Shown in pieces: positions 6,575 through 15,364 of a stretch of DNA of 19,830 bases. The translations under genes and the position numbers were made by a program. Source of the stretch: Tannerellaceae bacterium (GTDB lineage: Bacteria; Bacteroidota; Bacteroidia; Bacteroidales; Tannerellaceae); assembly GCA_031273385.1 (NCBI GenBank), contig JAISRY010000246.1, positions 1 through 19,830 of the forward strand, given 5' to 3'. Below the pieces are notes generated by a model that saw only the letters and a list, made by a program, of their open reading frames with translations, was not told the DNA's origin and searched no databases. Position 1 is the stretch's first letter, and every line of letters starts with the position of its first letter.

Positions 6575-8095
6575 TTATTCCCACTCGATCGTTGCCGGCG
6601 GTTTTGAACTGATATCATAGACGACGCGGTTTACGCCTTTTACTTTGTTGATGATCTCGTTCGAGACTTTTGCCAGGAAGTCGTAGGGGAGTTGCGCCCA
6701 GTCGGCGGTCATTGCATCGGTGGAGGTGACGGCGCGGAGTACGACTGTGTTTTCATACGTCCGCTCATCACCCATTACGCCTACCGAACGGATGGGCAGC
6801 AATATCGTCGCCGCCTGCCATACCTCGTCGTATATGCCCCATTCGCGCAGGAGGGAGATGTAAAGGTCGTCCGCTTCCTGGAGGATGCGCACCTTTTCGG
6901 GTGTGATATCGCTGATGATGCGGATCCCCAGCCCCGGTCCGGGGAACGGATGGCGTTTAATCAGGTGGGGCATCATCCCCAGCTCCGTACCGATGCGGCG
7001 CACCTCGTCCTTGAAGAGTAGCCGCAGGGGTTCGATCAGTTTCAACTGCATTTTATCGGGCAGCCCTCCCACATTGTGGTGGCTCTTGATCACTGTCCCC
7101 GTGATGGATAATGATTCGATGACGTCGGGATAGATCGTCCCCTGCCCAAGCCATTTGATCTCTTTCAGCTTTCGCGCCTCTTCGTCGAAGACGTCGATAA
7201 ACCCTTTCCCTATGATCTTTCGTTTCTGCTCGGGATCGGTCACGCCGGCCAATTCGCGGTAGAATTTCCCCCTGGCATCTACGCCGATGACATTCAGGCC
7301 GAGGTGTTCGTAGTCCCTCAACACATGTTCAAACTCGTTCTTCCTAAGCAGGCCGTGGTCGACAAAGATACAGGTCAGGTTCTTGCCGATCGCCCTGTTC
7401 AGCAGGACGGCGGTTACGGAAGAGTCTACCCCTCCGGAAAGGGCAAGGATCACCTTATCATCTTTTAACTGTTCCTTTATCTCGGCAACGGCTGATTCGA
7501 TAAAGGAGGCGGGTGTCCAGTCTTTGCAGCAGCCGCAGATGTCGAGGAAATTGTTGAGGATCTGCGTCCCGTCCGTCGTATGATAGACTTCGGGGTGGAA
7601 CTGTACGCCCCATGTCTGTTCGCCCTCGATGCGGTAGGCGGCTGCCTTGACGCTGCCGGTGCTGGCTATGATGCGGAATGGTTGTGCAAGCGAAGTGATG
7701 GAGTCCCCATGCGACATCCATACCTGCGTCCCGGCGCTAAGCCCCTTCAGCAGCGGGTCGTCGTTGTTGATATACGAAAGGTGCGCCCTGCCGTATTCGC
7801 GGGAGTTGGCCGGTTCGACCTTTCCCCCCGACGTATGCGCCATGAATTGCGCCCCGTAGCAGATACCCAACACCGGATAATGCCCGCGGATATCGGCCAG
7901 CTCCGCCCGGAAAGCGTTGGTATCATATACGGAATAGGGGCTTCCGGAAAGGATAACCCCTTTTATGCCGGCTGCGCCGTGTGGAAACCTGTTGAAAGGA
8001 ACGATCTCGCAATAGGTATTCAACTCCCTGATTCTCCGTCCGATCAGTTGAGTCGTTTGCGAGCCTAAATCAAGAATAATTATTTTCTCGTGCAT
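6575..8095 (-). CDS. guaA: GMP synthase (glutamine-hydrolysing)
   Basis: 506 residues. GuaA converts XMP to GMP using ATP and ammonia released from glutamine, the last step of de novo guanine nucleotide synthesis. The N-terminal class I glutamine amidotransferase domain has the nucleophile Cys79 in VLGICYGAQ and the His167/Glu169 pair in GVQFHPEV. The ATP-pyrophosphatase domain has the P-loop [11 protein letters not shown] (about 218-228), and the C-terminal dimerisation domain has [13 protein letters not shown] and ends with KPPATIEWE, the usual GuaA terminus. Catalytic residues are intact. It is transcribed alone from a box at 8124-8131 and reads into the repeat island. I see no guanine riboswitch in the short leader. 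Confidence 0.97.
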   Translation of the reverse strand: MHEKIIILDLGSQTTQLIGRRIRELNTYCEIVPFNRFPHGAAGIKGVILSGSPYSVYDTNAFRAELADIRGHYPVLGICYGAQFMAHTSGGKVEPANSREYGRAHLSYINNDDPLLKGLSAGTQVWMSHGDSITSLAQPFRIIASTGSVKAAAYRIEGEQTWGVQFHPEVYHTTDGTQILNNFLDICGCCKDWTPASFIESAVAEIKEQLKDDKVILALSGGVDSSVTAVLLNRAIGKNLTCIFVDHGLLRKNEFEHVLRDYEHLGLNVIGVDARGKFYRELAGVTDPEQKRKIIGKGFIDVFDEEARKLKEIKWLGQGTIYPDVIESLSITGTVIKSHHNVGGLPDKMQLKLIEPLRLLFKDEVRRIGTELGMMPHLIKRHPFPGPGLGIRIISDITPEKVRILQEADDLYISLLREWGIYDEVWQAATILLPIRSVGVMGDERTYENTVVLRAVTSTDAMTADWAQLPYDFLAKVSNEIINKVKGVNRVVYDISSKPPATIEWE

Positions 8096-8123
8096 GCTAT
8101 GTAACGTGTTAAATTGAGCGTTA

Positions 8124-8131
8124 CAAAAGTA
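8124..8131 (-). promoter_or_regulatory. -7 box for guaA
   Basis: TACTTTTG on the minus strand matches TAnnTTTG and ends 28 bases upstream of the guaA ATG. The leader is too short to hold a purine riboswitch. No convincing -33 element is visible. Confidence 0.6.
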
Positions 8132-8235
8132 ACAATAATTATTGGAAGTGGAAACGACTCTCCCGCATATATGTTAATGCAAACTTAAATAGTGTAAATC
8201 TGTTTGAATACGTGTCGCGGAAAGCAATTTAACAT

Positions 8236-8243
8236 TACATTTG
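8236..8243 (+). promoter_or_regulatory. -7 box for the coiled-coil/TolC/HlyD/ABC operon
   Basis: TACATTTG matches TAnnTTTG and lies 27 bases before ATG 8271. It overlaps a TTG codon at 8241 that would otherwise extend the first gene, so the ATG is the better start. It is divergent from the guaA promoter about 110 bases away. Confidence 0.6.
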
Positions 8244-8270
8244 TGCAGTCAATTCATTATAGGAAACCGT

Positions 8271-9176
8271 ATGAGTTCAGAAAAGAGGGAGAACAGAGAG
8301 ATTAACAAACTATCACTACTTATCGTAGCGACCATTGTATTGATTCTCATTATCGCAGGGGCGATGTATTACATTTATCATCAGAAAAGACAGATGGATG
8401 AGCTGGTACAGTCGTTTGACCTGGAACGTGAAACGATGGCGGACGAGGCGAACGAGATTTCCCTCCAGTACGAGGGGTTCAAGTTCAGTATAGGGAATGA
8501 CTCGCTGCTGGCGCTGCTGAATACGGAACAGGCAAAGGTACAGCGGCTGATGGAAGAGCTGCGCACGGTGAAAGCCACGAACGCACGCCGCATCAATGAG
8601 CTGAAGAAAGAGTTGGAGACGCTGCGGAAGATCATGCGCGGCTACGTCATTCAGATAGACTCCTTGGACAGGGCGAACAAACAGCTGACACAGGAAAAGG
8701 AACAGTTCGCACGCCGCTACCAGCAGGCCAGCTCCAGCGCCGCCAAGCTGACCAAAGAGCTGGAAAAGCAGACCGAACGGGTCGTGCTGGCCAGCCGCCT
8801 GGATGCCGCCGGTATCACCGTAACCCCCCTTACCTCGCGCGGTAAAACGGCCAAGCTCATCAAGCAGATGGAGCAGTTCGCCGTCAGCTTCCGTATCGTC
8901 AGGAATATTACGGCGCCCGTAGGGGAAAAGACCATCTATGTACAAATCAGGAAGCCGGACGACGATATCCTGGTCAAAAGCCGAGGCAATACCTTTACGT
9001 TCGAAAACAGGGAGATCAACTATTCCATGAAAAAAGTGATCGAATATGACGGCGAGGAGTTTCCTGTCACCCTGTATTGGGATATCGAAGAATTTTTATC
9101 ACCCGGGGTGTACCGCGTAGATATCTTTGCGGATGGAAACCTGATCGGGCGGAAGACGTTTGAACTGGAGAAATAA
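8271..9176 (+). CDS. Membrane-anchored coiled-coil protein, first gene of an efflux operon
   Basis: 301 residues, family not recognised. After a charged cytoplasmic start (MSSEKRENREINK) comes one membrane helix at about residues 15-36 (LSLLIVATIVLILIIAGAMYYIY), then a long predicted coiled coil at about 38-175 rich in E, K, Q, R and L heptads, and a compact C-terminal domain (about 180-301) with beta-type sequence (KTIYVQIRKPDDDIL, YSMKKVIEYDGEEFPVTLYW, GVYRVDIFADGNLIGRKTFEL). The orientation should place the coiled coil in the periplasm. The TolC gene starts 5 bases after its stop, so it is probably cotranscribed with the exporter and might be an accessory spacer or anchor. The start is ATG 8271 because a -7 box overlaps the only upstream in-frame alternative. 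Confidence 0.8.
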   Translation: MSSEKRENREINKLSLLIVATIVLILIIAGAMYYIYHQKRQMDELVQSFDLERETMADEANEISLQYEGFKFSIGNDSLLALLNTEQAKVQRLMEELRTVKATNARRINELKKELETLRKIMRGYVIQIDSLDRANKQLTQEKEQFARRYQQASSSAAKLTKELEKQTERVVLASRLDAAGITVTPLTSRGKTAKLIKQMEQFAVSFRIVRNITAPVGEKTIYVQIRKPDDDILVKSRGNTFTFENREINYSMKKVIEYDGEEFPVTLYWDIEEFLSPGVYRVDIFADGNLIGRKTFELEK

Positions 9177-9181
9177 GAGGG

Positions 9182-10555
9182 ATGAAACGGATAATCGTAT
9201 GTATGATATGGTTGCTTTGCGTCATGGGCAATGCGTATGGGCAACAGACGCTTACACTGGAAGAGTGCCGCGGCCTGGCGATCCGGAACAACAGGGAGCT
9301 GCGCATATCTAAAGAAAAGGTGACGGAAGCCGGCTATGACAAAAAGGCCGCTTTCACCAAGTATTTCCCCAGCCTGTCGGCGACGGGCGCCTACCTCTGG
9401 AATCAGAAAGACATCCGCCTGTTCGACACCGGCAAACTGGGGCCTATCGGCGATCTGCTTCCCCCCGACGCGAAAAGCGCTTTCCTGCTCGATATACAGA
9501 ATATATGGATCGGAGGCATCTCCCTCGTACAGCCGGTATTTATGGGCGGGAAGATCATCAACTACAACCTGATCGCCGGATACGCCAAAGAGCTGGCCGG
9601 CTCAATGAATGACCTCCAATTGCAACACCTTATCGTCCTGACCGACGAAGCCTACTGGCAAATCATCTCCTTAGTCAATAAAAAGAAACTGGCCGACGCC
9701 TACGTCTCCCTCCTCCGGAAGATGGACGGCGATGTGGCGGAAATGATCCGCGAGGGCGTCGCCACACAAGCCGACGGCCTTTCGGTGAAAGTCAGGCTGA
9801 ACGAGGCGGAAGTGGCGCAAACCAAAGTGGAGAACGGCTTAGCCCTTTCCCGTATGGCGCTGGCGCAGCTCTGCGGATTGCCGTTGGACGATACGCCGGC
9901 GCTGGCGGACGAGAATATAGATGATTTCCCGTCAAGCCGCTCTGCCGCGGCAGCCGATATCAACGAAGCGTTCGCCAACCGCAACGAACTGAAAAGCCTC
10001 GACCTGGCGTTCAGGATATACCAAAAAAGGGAACGCCTCGTCCTGGCGGACATGCTGCCCAACGTCGCCTTCGTCGCCAACTATCTCGTGACCAACCCGA
10101 ACAGCTTCAACGGCTTTCAACACTCTTTCGGAGGAATGTTGAACATGGGCGTTATGGTGAACGTCCCCCTCTCCGGCTGGTGGGAGGGGACATACCGGCG
10201 GAACTCGGCACGCGCCGCCACGCTGATCAGGAAGCTCGAATACGAAGCCGCGCGCGAGAAGATCGCATTGCAGGTGAACCAGTCTGTTTACAAGGCGAAT
10301 GAGGCGCGCAAAAGAGTGGCCGCCTCGCTGCACAATATGGAAAATGCGAAAGAGAACCTGCGCCATGCCACGTTCGGCTTTGAAGAGGGCGTCATTCCGG
10401 CATTGAACCTGATGGAGGCGCAGACCGCCTGGGTAGCGGCACATTCGGAACTGATCGACGCACAGATCGAGGCCAAGCTGACGGACGTCTACCTGGGGCA
10501 GGCATTGGGGCGGCCGCCGGTCGCGACGGAAGAACAACATAAAAACAACAGATAA
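9182..10555 (+). CDS. TolC-like outer membrane efflux protein
   Basis: 457 residues. TolC-type proteins form a trimeric outer-membrane beta-barrel with a long periplasmic alpha-helical tunnel, the exit duct of tripartite exporters. A signal peptide is visible (MKRIIVCMIWLLCVMGNAYG, cleavage before QQ). The mature start TLTLEECRGLAIRNNRELRISKEKV is the classic OEP repeat opening, and the duplicated plan shows again in the second half (INEAFANRNELKSLDLAFRI). Helices rich in A, E, K and L dominate; the end (LTDVYLGQALGRPP) fits the family. The ribosome site AAGAGGG lies just before ATG. It sits one base before the adaptor gene. Confidence 0.93.
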   Translation: MKRIIVCMIWLLCVMGNAYGQQTLTLEECRGLAIRNNRELRISKEKVTEAGYDKKAAFTKYFPSLSATGAYLWNQKDIRLFDTGKLGPIGDLLPPDAKSAFLLDIQNIWIGGISLVQPVFMGGKIINYNLIAGYAKELAGSMNDLQLQHLIVLTDEAYWQIISLVNKKKLADAYVSLLRKMDGDVAEMIREGVATQADGLSVKVRLNEAEVAQTKVENGLALSRMALAQLCGLPLDDTPALADENIDDFPSSRSAAAADINEAFANRNELKSLDLAFRIYQKRERLVLADMLPNVAFVANYLVTNPNSFNGFQHSFGGMLNMGVMVNVPLSGWWEGTYRRNSARAATLIRKLEYEAAREKIALQVNQSVYKANEARKRVAASLHNMENAKENLRHATFGFEEGVIPALNLMEAQTAWVAAHSELIDAQIEAKLTDVYLGQALGRPPVATEEQHKNNR

Positions 10556-10556
10556 G

Positions 10557-11570
10557 ATGGACGGGAAAAAGGAATATACTGTCAACAATATGCTTCTGGC
10601 ATTTATTGCCGTATTGGTGGTTGTCGGGCTGGTCGCTTTAGCCGGCTTCTTCCTCCTTACGCCCCCGGATGATATCATCATGGGGCAGGCGGAGGCTACG
10701 CAGGTCAGGATATCGGGCAAAGTACCCGGGCGTATCGCGTCATACCGTTTTGGAGAGGGCGACAATGTGAAGAAAGGCGACACCCTCGTCTTCCTCAGTA
10801 CGCCCGACGTATCGGCCAAGCTGCAACAGGCGGAAGCGCTCCGCACAGCGGCAGAGGCGCAAAGCCGGAAAGCCCGGAAAGGCGCCCGCTCAGGGGAGCT
10901 GACCGGAGCGTATGAACTGTGGCAAAAGGCATTGGCAGGCCGCGATATCGCCAAAAAGTCGTTCGACCGTATCCAGAACCTCTACGCCAACGGCGTCGTT
11001 TCCGCACAGAAAAGGGATGAGGCCGAAGCCAACTACAAAGCGATGGAGGCTACGGCAAACGCCGCCCGAGCACAATACGACATGGCAAAAGAGGGCGCCA
11101 GGGGAGAAGACCGCGAAGCCGCCGCCGCCCTGGTAGACCAGGCCTCAGGCGCCATCGCCGAAGTGGAGTCCTATATGCAGGAGGCCGTCCTGACCTCCCC
11201 CGTCGACGGCGAGGTATCCGAACGCTTCCCGCAGGTGGGCGAACTGGTGGGCAGCGGTGCGCCGGTCATGCATATCACCGACCTGGACGATATGTGGGTG
11301 GCTTTCAGCATACGGGAAGACCTGTTGGCCGGAGTGGAAAAAGGCGCCGTAGTCAACGCCTTTATCCCGGCGCTGGGCAACAAACAGGTAAAACTGACGG
11401 TCTATTATATGAAAGACATGGGAACCTATGCCGCATGGAAAGCTACGAAAATGACCGGCCAGTTCGATGTCAAGACCTTTGAAGTACGCGCCCGCCCGTC
11501 GGAAAGGATTCCCGGCCTGCGCTCCGGCATGTCTGTCGTCATGAAGAAAAAGGGAAACAGCATACTATGA
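10557..11570 (+). CDS. HlyD/EmrA-like membrane fusion (periplasmic adaptor) protein
   Basis: 337 residues. Adaptors of this family connect the inner-membrane pump to the TolC duct. One membrane helix at about residues 12-32 anchors the N-terminus. Then come the first lipoyl half (IMGQAEATQVRISGKVPGRIASYRFGEGDNVKKGDTLVFL, about 41-80), an alpha-helical hairpin (about 84-200, Ala-rich, with RIQNLYANGVVSAQKRDEAEANY typical of the family), the second lipoyl half (VLTSPVDGEVSERFPQVGELVGSGAPVMHI) and a beta-barrel domain. It lacks an extra C-terminal extension. The gene is one base after tolC and its stop overlaps the next start by 4 bases (ATGA). Confidence 0.92.
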   Translation: MDGKKEYTVNNMLLAFIAVLVVVGLVALAGFFLLTPPDDIIMGQAEATQVRISGKVPGRIASYRFGEGDNVKKGDTLVFLSTPDVSAKLQQAEALRTAAEAQSRKARKGARSGELTGAYELWQKALAGRDIAKKSFDRIQNLYANGVVSAQKRDEAEANYKAMEATANAARAQYDMAKEGARGEDREAAAALVDQASGAIAEVESYMQEAVLTSPVDGEVSERFPQVGELVGSGAPVMHITDLDDMWVAFSIREDLLAGVEKGAVVNAFIPALGNKQVKLTVYYMKDMGTYAAWKATKMTGQFDVKTFEVRARPSERIPGLRSGMSVVMKKKGNSIL

Positions 11571-12745
11571 CGTCCGGGGGGCATATATCCGCTCTCCTTA
11601 GGGTTGCCGGACGGGAGATACGCCGCTTGATTTCCCATCCGATTTATCTCTTTTGTATGGTGGGGGCGCCGGCGTTGAGCCTGGTCTTTTTCCTGACGCT
11701 GATGGAAGAGGGGCTGCCGTCCGCCCTGCCGGTGGCGGTGGTGGATATGGACAATTCGGCGGCTTCGCGCAGCCTGGTACGCCGGCTGGATGCCTTTGCG
11801 CAAACCGACGTCGTCATGCAAACCCCGTCATTCACCGAGGCGCGTCTTGAAGTCCAAAAAGGAAACATTTACGGCATCTATTATATCCCTAAAGGGTTCT
11901 CGGTCAAAGCCGTTACCGGCCAACAGCCCGTCCTCTCGTTTTATACCAACCAGTCCTCAATCGTTCCCGGCTCCCTGCTGTTCCGCGACATGAAGATCAC
12001 CTCCATATTGGCCGGCGCATCGGTCGGACTGCAGAAAGGCCTCGCCCAAGGCGAGACCGAAAGCCGCCTCATGGCGCAGATACAGCCGGTCGTCATCGAT
12101 ACGCACGCAACGGGAAACCCCTGGCTAAACTATTCCGTCTACCTCAACAATGCCATCCTCCCCGGTATATTGCAACTGATGATCCTCCTTGTCACCGTCT
12201 TCAGCGTCAGTACGGAGATCAAGTACGCCACCGCGCACGAGTGGCTACGGACGGGAAACAACTCCTTGACGGTTTGCCTCCTGGGTAAACTGCTTCCGCA
12301 TACAGCCCTCTTTACGGCTGTCGCTTTTGCGTTCGCTCTGGTGTTGTACGGATACTGCTCTTTTCCGCTCAACAGCGGATGGGCGCCCATGCTGGCGGCG
12401 CTATTCCTGCTCGTCACCGCATCGCAGGCGATGGGTGTGTTTATGGTCGGCACGTTGCCTGTCCCACGGCTTGGATTGAGCTTGGCCGGACTGTTCGGGA
12501 TGATTTCGTTCTCCATCATCGGCCTGTCCTATCCGGTGTCGAGTATGCATCCCTCTTTGCAGGCCTTGTCAAACCTTTTCCCCATCAGGCATTATTTCCT
12601 GATCTATGTCGACCAGGCGTTAAACGGGCGCGACCTGTTTTATTCGTGGATACCCTATACCTGCCTGGCAGGGTTTTTGCTATTGCCCCTCCTTACGGGC
12701 AGGTATCTCAAACGGGCGCTGGCCAGCCTCCACTATATCCCCTAA
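11567..12745 (+). CDS. ABC-2 type permease subunit 1 (efflux)
   Basis: 392 residues. ABC-2 permeases are the membrane halves of exporters that need a separate ATP-binding protein. The plan is one N-terminal helix (about 25-45), a large extracytoplasmic domain (about 46-195: PVAVVDMDNSAASRSLVRRLD, then GIYYIPKGFS), and about five helices from about 200 to the end, with a final signature ALSNLFPIRHYFLIYVDQALNG (FPxRHYF). This is the YhhJ/YbhS-like architecture. Translation is coupled to the adaptor gene by an ATGA overlap, and the second permease gene starts 4 bases later, so the two probably form a heterodimer. No ATPase gene is present in the operon. Confidence 0.9.
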   Translation: MTSGGHISALLRVAGREIRRLISHPIYLFCMVGAPALSLVFFLTLMEEGLPSALPVAVVDMDNSAASRSLVRRLDAFAQTDVVMQTPSFTEARLEVQKGNIYGIYYIPKGFSVKAVTGQQPVLSFYTNQSSIVPGSLLFRDMKITSILAGASVGLQKGLAQGETESRLMAQIQPVVIDTHATGNPWLNYSVYLNNAILPGILQLMILLVTVFSVSTEIKYATAHEWLRTGNNSLTVCLLGKLLPHTALFTAVAFAFALVLYGYCSFPLNSGWAPMLAALFLLVTASQAMGVFMVGTLPVPRLGLSLAGLFGMISFSIIGLSYPVSSMHPSLQALSNLFPIRHYFLIYVDQALNGRDLFYSWIPYTCLAGFLLLPLLTGRYLKRALASLHYIP

Positions 12746-12749
12746 AGCG

Positions 12750-13922
12750 ATGAAAAGGAAAGAGAGCCGTTTGGGACATATCGTCAAAGAGGGTATTCTG
12801 GATATATTCTATATCTGGAAAGAGGAGCTTCGGGAGGTATTCAAAGACCAGGGCGTCATGATCTTCTTCTTTCTCGTCCCGCTCGTTTACCCCGTGCTGT
12901 ATGCCTTTATTTACGACAACGAGGTGGTGCGCGACGCCCGCTTGGTGGCCGTCGACCTGTGCGATTCGCACACCAGCCGCGAGTTTATCCGCAGGGTAGA
13001 TGCGACGCCGGACGTGCAGGTCATCGCCGTCTGTTCCACGATGGAAGAGGCCCGGCAGATGATGGACAGGAAAGAGGCATACGGCATCCTGTACTTCCCC
13101 GCCGACTTCAGCCGGACGATCCACCTCGGCGGACAGGGACACGTCTCCCTCTACACCGACATGAGCAGTATGCTGTATTACAAAGCGTTCCTGCTTTCCG
13201 CTACGGAAGTGTCACTGGAAATGGGCAAGGAGCAGATCGGGGTCGATCCGGTGCCCGCCGAATACGTCGCGATGTATAACACCCAAAATGGGTTTGCCGG
13301 CTTCCTGGTACCCCCTATCCTGATGCTCATTATCCAGCAAACGCTGATACTGGGTATCTGCATGTTGGGCGGGACGTCGCGGGAAAAGAACCGTTTCCAC
13401 AGCCTCCTGCCTGATACGGAGCATTATAAAGGTACTTTGCGCGTGATCTTCGGGAAATCGCTTGTCTACGTCCTGCTCTATACCCTCGTCTGCCTGTGGA
13501 CGCTTGCTATCGTCCCCCGCCTGTTTTCCCTGCCGCAAACGGGAGATCCGTGGACTGTTTTCCTCTTCCTCCTGCCCTATCTTTTTGCCTGTATCTTCCT
13601 GGCCATCACCCTTTCGGGCTTCATGACCACCCGCGAATCCCCCATGATGATCTTTGTCTTCACCTCCATCCTGTTCCTCTTTATCTCCGGCATCTCCTGG
13701 CCAAAAGAGAGCATCCCCGTATTCTGGAAAACGCTCGGCTACTTCGTCCCCTCCACCCCCGGCATACAAGGCTTCGTACGCATCAACACCACCGGCGCCA
13801 CCCTAAACGAAGTAGCCAACGAATACCACCTGCTATGGATACACGCCGGCTTCTACTTCATCACCGCCTGCCTCGTCTACCGCTACCAACTCATACGAAG
13901 CCGCAAACTGCTCCGCACATAA
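12750..13922 (+). CDS. ABC-2 type permease subunit 2 (efflux)
   Basis: 390 residues, same architecture as the preceding gene: an N-terminal helix (IFFFLVPLVYPVLYAFIY), an extracytoplasmic domain (RLVAVDLCDSHTSREFIRRVDATP; AYGILYFPADFSR), and a C-terminal bundle of about five helices ending with SGISWPKESIPVFWKTLGYFVPSTPGIQGF, which matches the conserved W-P/FxPxTPGIxGF region of this family. It is likely the partner of the first permease in one pump, and the last gene of the operon. The sequence is clearly related to its neighbour but not a recent duplicate (identity looks low). Its stop is followed by short tandem repeats. Confidence 0.9.
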   Translation: MKRKESRLGHIVKEGILDIFYIWKEELREVFKDQGVMIFFFLVPLVYPVLYAFIYDNEVVRDARLVAVDLCDSHTSREFIRRVDATPDVQVIAVCSTMEEARQMMDRKEAYGILYFPADFSRTIHLGGQGHVSLYTDMSSMLYYKAFLLSATEVSLEMGKEQIGVDPVPAEYVAMYNTQNGFAGFLVPPILMLIIQQTLILGICMLGGTSREKNRFHSLLPDTEHYKGTLRVIFGKSLVYVLLYTLVCLWTLAIVPRLFSLPQTGDPWTVFLFLLPYLFACIFLAITLSGFMTTRESPMMIFVFTSILFLFISGISWPKESIPVFWKTLGYFVPSTPGIQGFVRINTTGATLNEVANEYHLLWIHAGFYFITACLVYRYQLIRSRKLLRT

Positions 13923-13939
13923 CAGATAAATCACTATTT

Positions 13940-13988
13940 ATCCGCCATATCCGCCATCTATCCGCCATTTATCCGCCATATCCGCCAT
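13940..13988. repeat. Five tandem ATCCGCCAT copies between convergent genes
   Basis: ATCCGCCAT begins at 13940, 13949, 13960, 13971 and 13980, giving spacings of 9, 11, 11 and 9 bases. The copies fill almost the whole 66-base gap between the permease stop and the AlbA_2 gene stop. I see no hairpin terminator in this gap. Confidence 0.85.
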
Positions 13989-15302
13989 TTACATTTCATA
14001 ATAGGCACTTTTCTTATCACCGATTTTTCTTAACACACCTTTGGTAGTCAAATCTTCTAAATCCCTCGAAGAAGTTCTATCTGATATTTCGTTTATTTCT
14101 TGGTATTCGGCATTGGTAATCCGCCCTTTTTCCCTCACATACAACACCGCTTTTATTTGTCGGTCATTCAAGCCTAATTCTTTCAGAGAATCGTGATTAT
14201 AAATATCTTTGCGGAACTCAACCCAGCAACCACCTGTATTATAGTATATTAGTGGAAGAGGCAAACCTGCTTCTGTGCAGTTTTCGTTGATTTTCTCAAT
14301 GCCGCGCCCCCAAGCTTCCACATAGCCACTACGAAAAAAAGCGTTGGCAATATCTGGGTTGTAAGGAATCGACGAATGTTTCTTTTGCAGCATTTCAACA
14401 GTCCAATTTTCAGGCAGTTGCCCCATATTCCAAAACATCACCTTATCGCTGTACACACTGATTTGAATAGGCGTACAACCCGCATAATCTTTATGAGCGA
14501 CGGCGTTCAAAAGGGCTTCGCGCAAGGCTTTTTCGGGATACTCGTATGTCTCTATACGCGAAAGCCCTCGATAACTGATTAATGCTTTGGTGTATTTTGT
14601 CAAAAGCAGTTCCATTGTGCGTTCAACCTGTTCAAAGAGGTTGCCGTGAATATCGTCCTGAAACAGCAAATCGCTATCGGTACGGAAAAAGCCAATTTTG
14701 ATAAACGCACCGGTAACGAACTTTTCGGGATCAGGGTGGAAAAGCAACAATGTGGCTCGCTTCAAGTGTCCGTTATCAATCAATTTCAAGTTGGTCAATA
14801 ACTGTTCGGGCGTGTCTTTGCGACAATCTTCGCTTAACCGTTTGCTCTCAATGCCTTTTTCCTTGAAAAAATCAAAAGTATCCTGCTTTAAGTCAGCAAC
14901 CGAAACATTGGGAATCGTTACACTATCCCATTTCTTGCCGTACTTTTGCAGCAAAAATTTATCCAACGCCGCACCTTTCAGTTCCTGTTTGGTGCTTCCA
15001 CTACGATAGTGGTATTCGCCTTTGTAGTTCACAGGGTTGGGCTGAGGCTCTACGACGATTTCGATAAAATCGCCCTCTGTAGTTTCGTGCAGGTTTACAT
15101 CGGCTACAATACCTAAAATTGTAGTTATTTTGTTGGGTAAATCTTCCAACAGTTTTTTTGCGTTTTTAATGCCAACTATATTGCCGTTGTCATCTTTACC
15201 AATAAAGATAGTACCGCCCTGCGCGTTAGCAAAGCCGCATATCCATTTCAAATATTCATCTTTCCAAATGGATTTATGTTCTGTGTTTTGTTGTTCGGGC
15301 AT
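13989..15302 (-). CDS. AlbA_2/Schlafen-type ATP-binding transcriptional-regulator-like protein
   Basis: 437 residues. The N-terminus (about 1-125) is an AlbA_2 (Schlafen-like) domain: E-H-K-SIWKDEYLKWICGFANAQGGTIFIGKDDNG, NYKGEYHYRSGSTKQEL. The middle holds an HATPase_c-like domain with an N-box REALLNAVAHKDY (about 264-276) and RGIEKI further on. The C-terminus is a winged-helix-like segment (LNDRQIKAVLYVREKGRITNAEYQEI). These proteins are annotated as putative transcriptional regulators or RecG-like ATP-binding proteins, often in mobile or defence-rich regions; biochemistry is mostly unknown. Codon use is AT-rich (many AAA, TTT, TTA-type codons) compared with the neighbours, suggesting acquisition. 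Its promoter overlaps the terminator of the upstream ferredoxin gene. Confidence 0.88.
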   Translation of the reverse strand: MPEQQNTEHKSIWKDEYLKWICGFANAQGGTIFIGKDDNGNIVGIKNAKKLLEDLPNKITTILGIVADVNLHETTEGDFIEIVVEPQPNPVNYKGEYHYRSGSTKQELKGAALDKFLLQKYGKKWDSVTIPNVSVADLKQDTFDFFKEKGIESKRLSEDCRKDTPEQLLTNLKLIDNGHLKRATLLLFHPDPEKFVTGAFIKIGFFRTDSDLLFQDDIHGNLFEQVERTMELLLTKYTKALISYRGLSRIETYEYPEKALREALLNAVAHKDYAGCTPIQISVYSDKVMFWNMGQLPENWTVEMLQKKHSSIPYNPDIANAFFRSGYVEAWGRGIEKINENCTEAGLPLPLIYYNTGGCWVEFRKDIYNHDSLKELGLNDRQIKAVLYVREKGRITNAEYQEINEISDRTSSRDLEDLTTKGVLRKIGDKKSAYYEM

Positions 15303-15332
15303 ATACCCATATTATTAATATAATTATAGAAA

Positions 15333-15364
15333 CAAAGGTAAGGCAAATAATCTGGAATAACAAA
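15333..15364 (-). promoter_or_regulatory. Full -33/-7 promoter of the AlbA_2 gene
   Basis: On the minus strand TTTG (15361-15364) is followed 20 bases later by TACCTTTG (15333-15340), the best match in the window to the Bacteroidetes promoter TTTG-N19/21-TAnnTTTG. The -7 box ends 30 bases before ATG 15302. The -33 box lies at the base of the neighbouring hairpin. Confidence 0.7.

Noticed and set aside
8096..8123. Guanine riboswitch in the guaA leader
   Set aside because: The leader between the -7 box and the start codon is under 30 bases, too short for the aptamer.
8241..8270. TTG start that lengthens the coiled-coil protein by ten residues
   Set aside because: The codon overlaps the -7 box, so it would lie upstream of the transcription start.
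9932..10954. 340-codon minus-strand frame antisense to the TolC and HlyD genes
   Set aside because: It is a shadow of GC-rich coding sequence, with Arg/Ala/Ser-rich text and no domain; the plus-strand genes match known families throughout.
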